Assembly (NCBI GenBank): GCA_902520835.1
Contig: CABYPD010000003.1
Span: 38,759-102,758 of the forward strand
Reading direction: 5' to 3'
DNA: 64,000 nt
From: an uncultured Bacteroidota bacterium
Lineage (GTDB): Bacteria > Bacteroidota > Bacteroidia > Flavobacteriales > Flavobacteriaceae
A program made the position numbers and the translations under genes. The notes below the pieces were generated by a model. That model was not told the origin of the DNA and ran no database searches. It saw nothing but the letters and a program-made list of their open reading frames with translations. Positions 63,087 through 64,000 of the stretch are shown one piece after another. Position 1 is the first letter of the stretch. Every line of letters begins with the position of its first letter.

Positions 63087-64000
63087 TCTCTAGACCTAAT
63101 TCTCTTCCTTTTTCAATCATCAAATTATATGCCTGTTTATATGAATTTTCAATATCACCATTCAGAATGGATTCTTTTATAAAATTTTTAATTTGACCAA
63201 TCTCTTTACGTGGTTTAATATTAAAATAATTCATAATTTCTTCACCCGTAATTGGTGGTTGAAAATTTCTAACTCTATCTCTTTCTTCAACAACTTTGAT
63301 TTTTTCTCTGACTAATTTAAAATTGTTTAAATATTTGTCTTTTAAAAATTTATTTTTTGTGGTAATATCTGCCTCGCACAATGTCATTAAATCATCAATG
63401 TCATCACCGGCATCATATACTAGTCTTCTTACAGCGGAATCTGTTGTATTTTCAAGAGACAACACAATTGGTCTTGAACTTAAAAGAATTAATTTTTTAA
63501 CGTATTTTAAAGTTTCATTCAAAGGAAGTTTTAATCTTTTAAATATATTATTTGCCATTTTTGAACCAACAAATTCATGCCCATGGAACGACCATCCATT
63601 TTTTTTACTAAATCTTTTTGTTTTAGGTTTTCCTATATCATGAAGTAAAGCGACCCATCTTAACCAAATATTATTAGTGTTTTCAGAAATATTGTCAAGT
63701 ACTTGTAAAGTATGATAAAAATTATCCTTATGTTTTTTTCCTTCAACTTCTTCAATTCCATGCAAGGAACTAAGTTCTGGAATTAATATTTTAAGTAAAC
63801 CAGATTTGTCAAGTAGATTTAATCCAACAGAGGGTTTTGGTGAAATTAATATTTTATTCAATTCATCGTTAATTCTTTCCATGGATATTATTTTTATTCT
63901 CTCTGATTCTTTTTTGATACACTCAAAGTCATTTTTATCAATTTCAAAATTTAATTGTGAAGAAAATCTAATTGCTCTTAACATTCTCAAAGGATCGTCA
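63079..64000 (-). CDS. cca: CCA tRNA nucleotidyltransferase, 5' part beyond window edge
   Basis: DDPLRMLRAIRFSSQLNFEI reads off the window edge; HD-domain VALLHDIGKPKTKRF. Confidence 0.93.
   Translation of the reverse strand, partial: DDPLRMLRAIRFSSQLNFEIDKNDFECIKKESERIKIISMERINDELNKILISPKPSVGLNLLDKSGLLKILIPELSSLHGIEEVEGKKHKDNFYHTLQVLDNISENTNNIWLRWVALLHDIGKPKTKRFSKKNGWSFHGHEFVGSKMANNIFKRLKLPLNETLKYVKKLILLSSRPIVLSLENTTDSAVRRLVYDAGDDIDDLMTLCEADITTKNKFLKDKYLNNFKLVREKIKVVEERDRVRNFQPPITGEEIMNYFNIKPRKEIGQIKNFIKESILNGDIENSYKQAYNLMIEKGRELGLEND

Overview
The window is a low-GC, gene-dense, streamlined Bacteroidota chromosome segment. Gene content and TAnnTTTG-type promoters point to Flavobacteriia, probably marine; this is inferred from family recognition, not a database search. 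Nearly all of it is core metabolism and information processing: pyrE/NUDIX/coaD/ddl, a complete trpEGDCFBA operon, rpsU-xerC-4 tRNAs-tuf-tRNA-Trp-secE-nusG-rplKAJL-rpoBC, prfC, idi, htpG, fabH, recR, a 2-oxoacid dehydrogenase E2, rpmB-rpmG-DUF4295-ftsY-rimO-bshC-guaA, pyrG-yidC-mnmA, lysA, sucC, hsp20, uvrB, ctaA and cca. I see no CRISPR array, transposon, prophage or defence island. The most notable items not in the ORF track are: (1) a trp attenuator with a 19-aa leader peptide containing tandem Trp codons (MKNRFKFWWHLLKFKLLSL) followed by a strong terminator hairpin just before trpE; (2) heme A synthase (CtaA/COX15) split into two overlapping ORFs at the boundary between its two pseudo-symmetric four-helix halves; (3) small ORFs missing from the track (45 aa before htpG, a 43-aa membrane ORF at 17646, the 50-aa DUF4295 gene); (4) several genes whose -7 promoter box lies 3-6 nt before the start codon, suggesting leaderless mRNAs; (5) a conserved-unknown protein with a kinase-like catalytic motif; (6) extreme tail-to-tail compaction with overlapping convergent genes. 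None of these is shown to be a new system; each needs the stated check.
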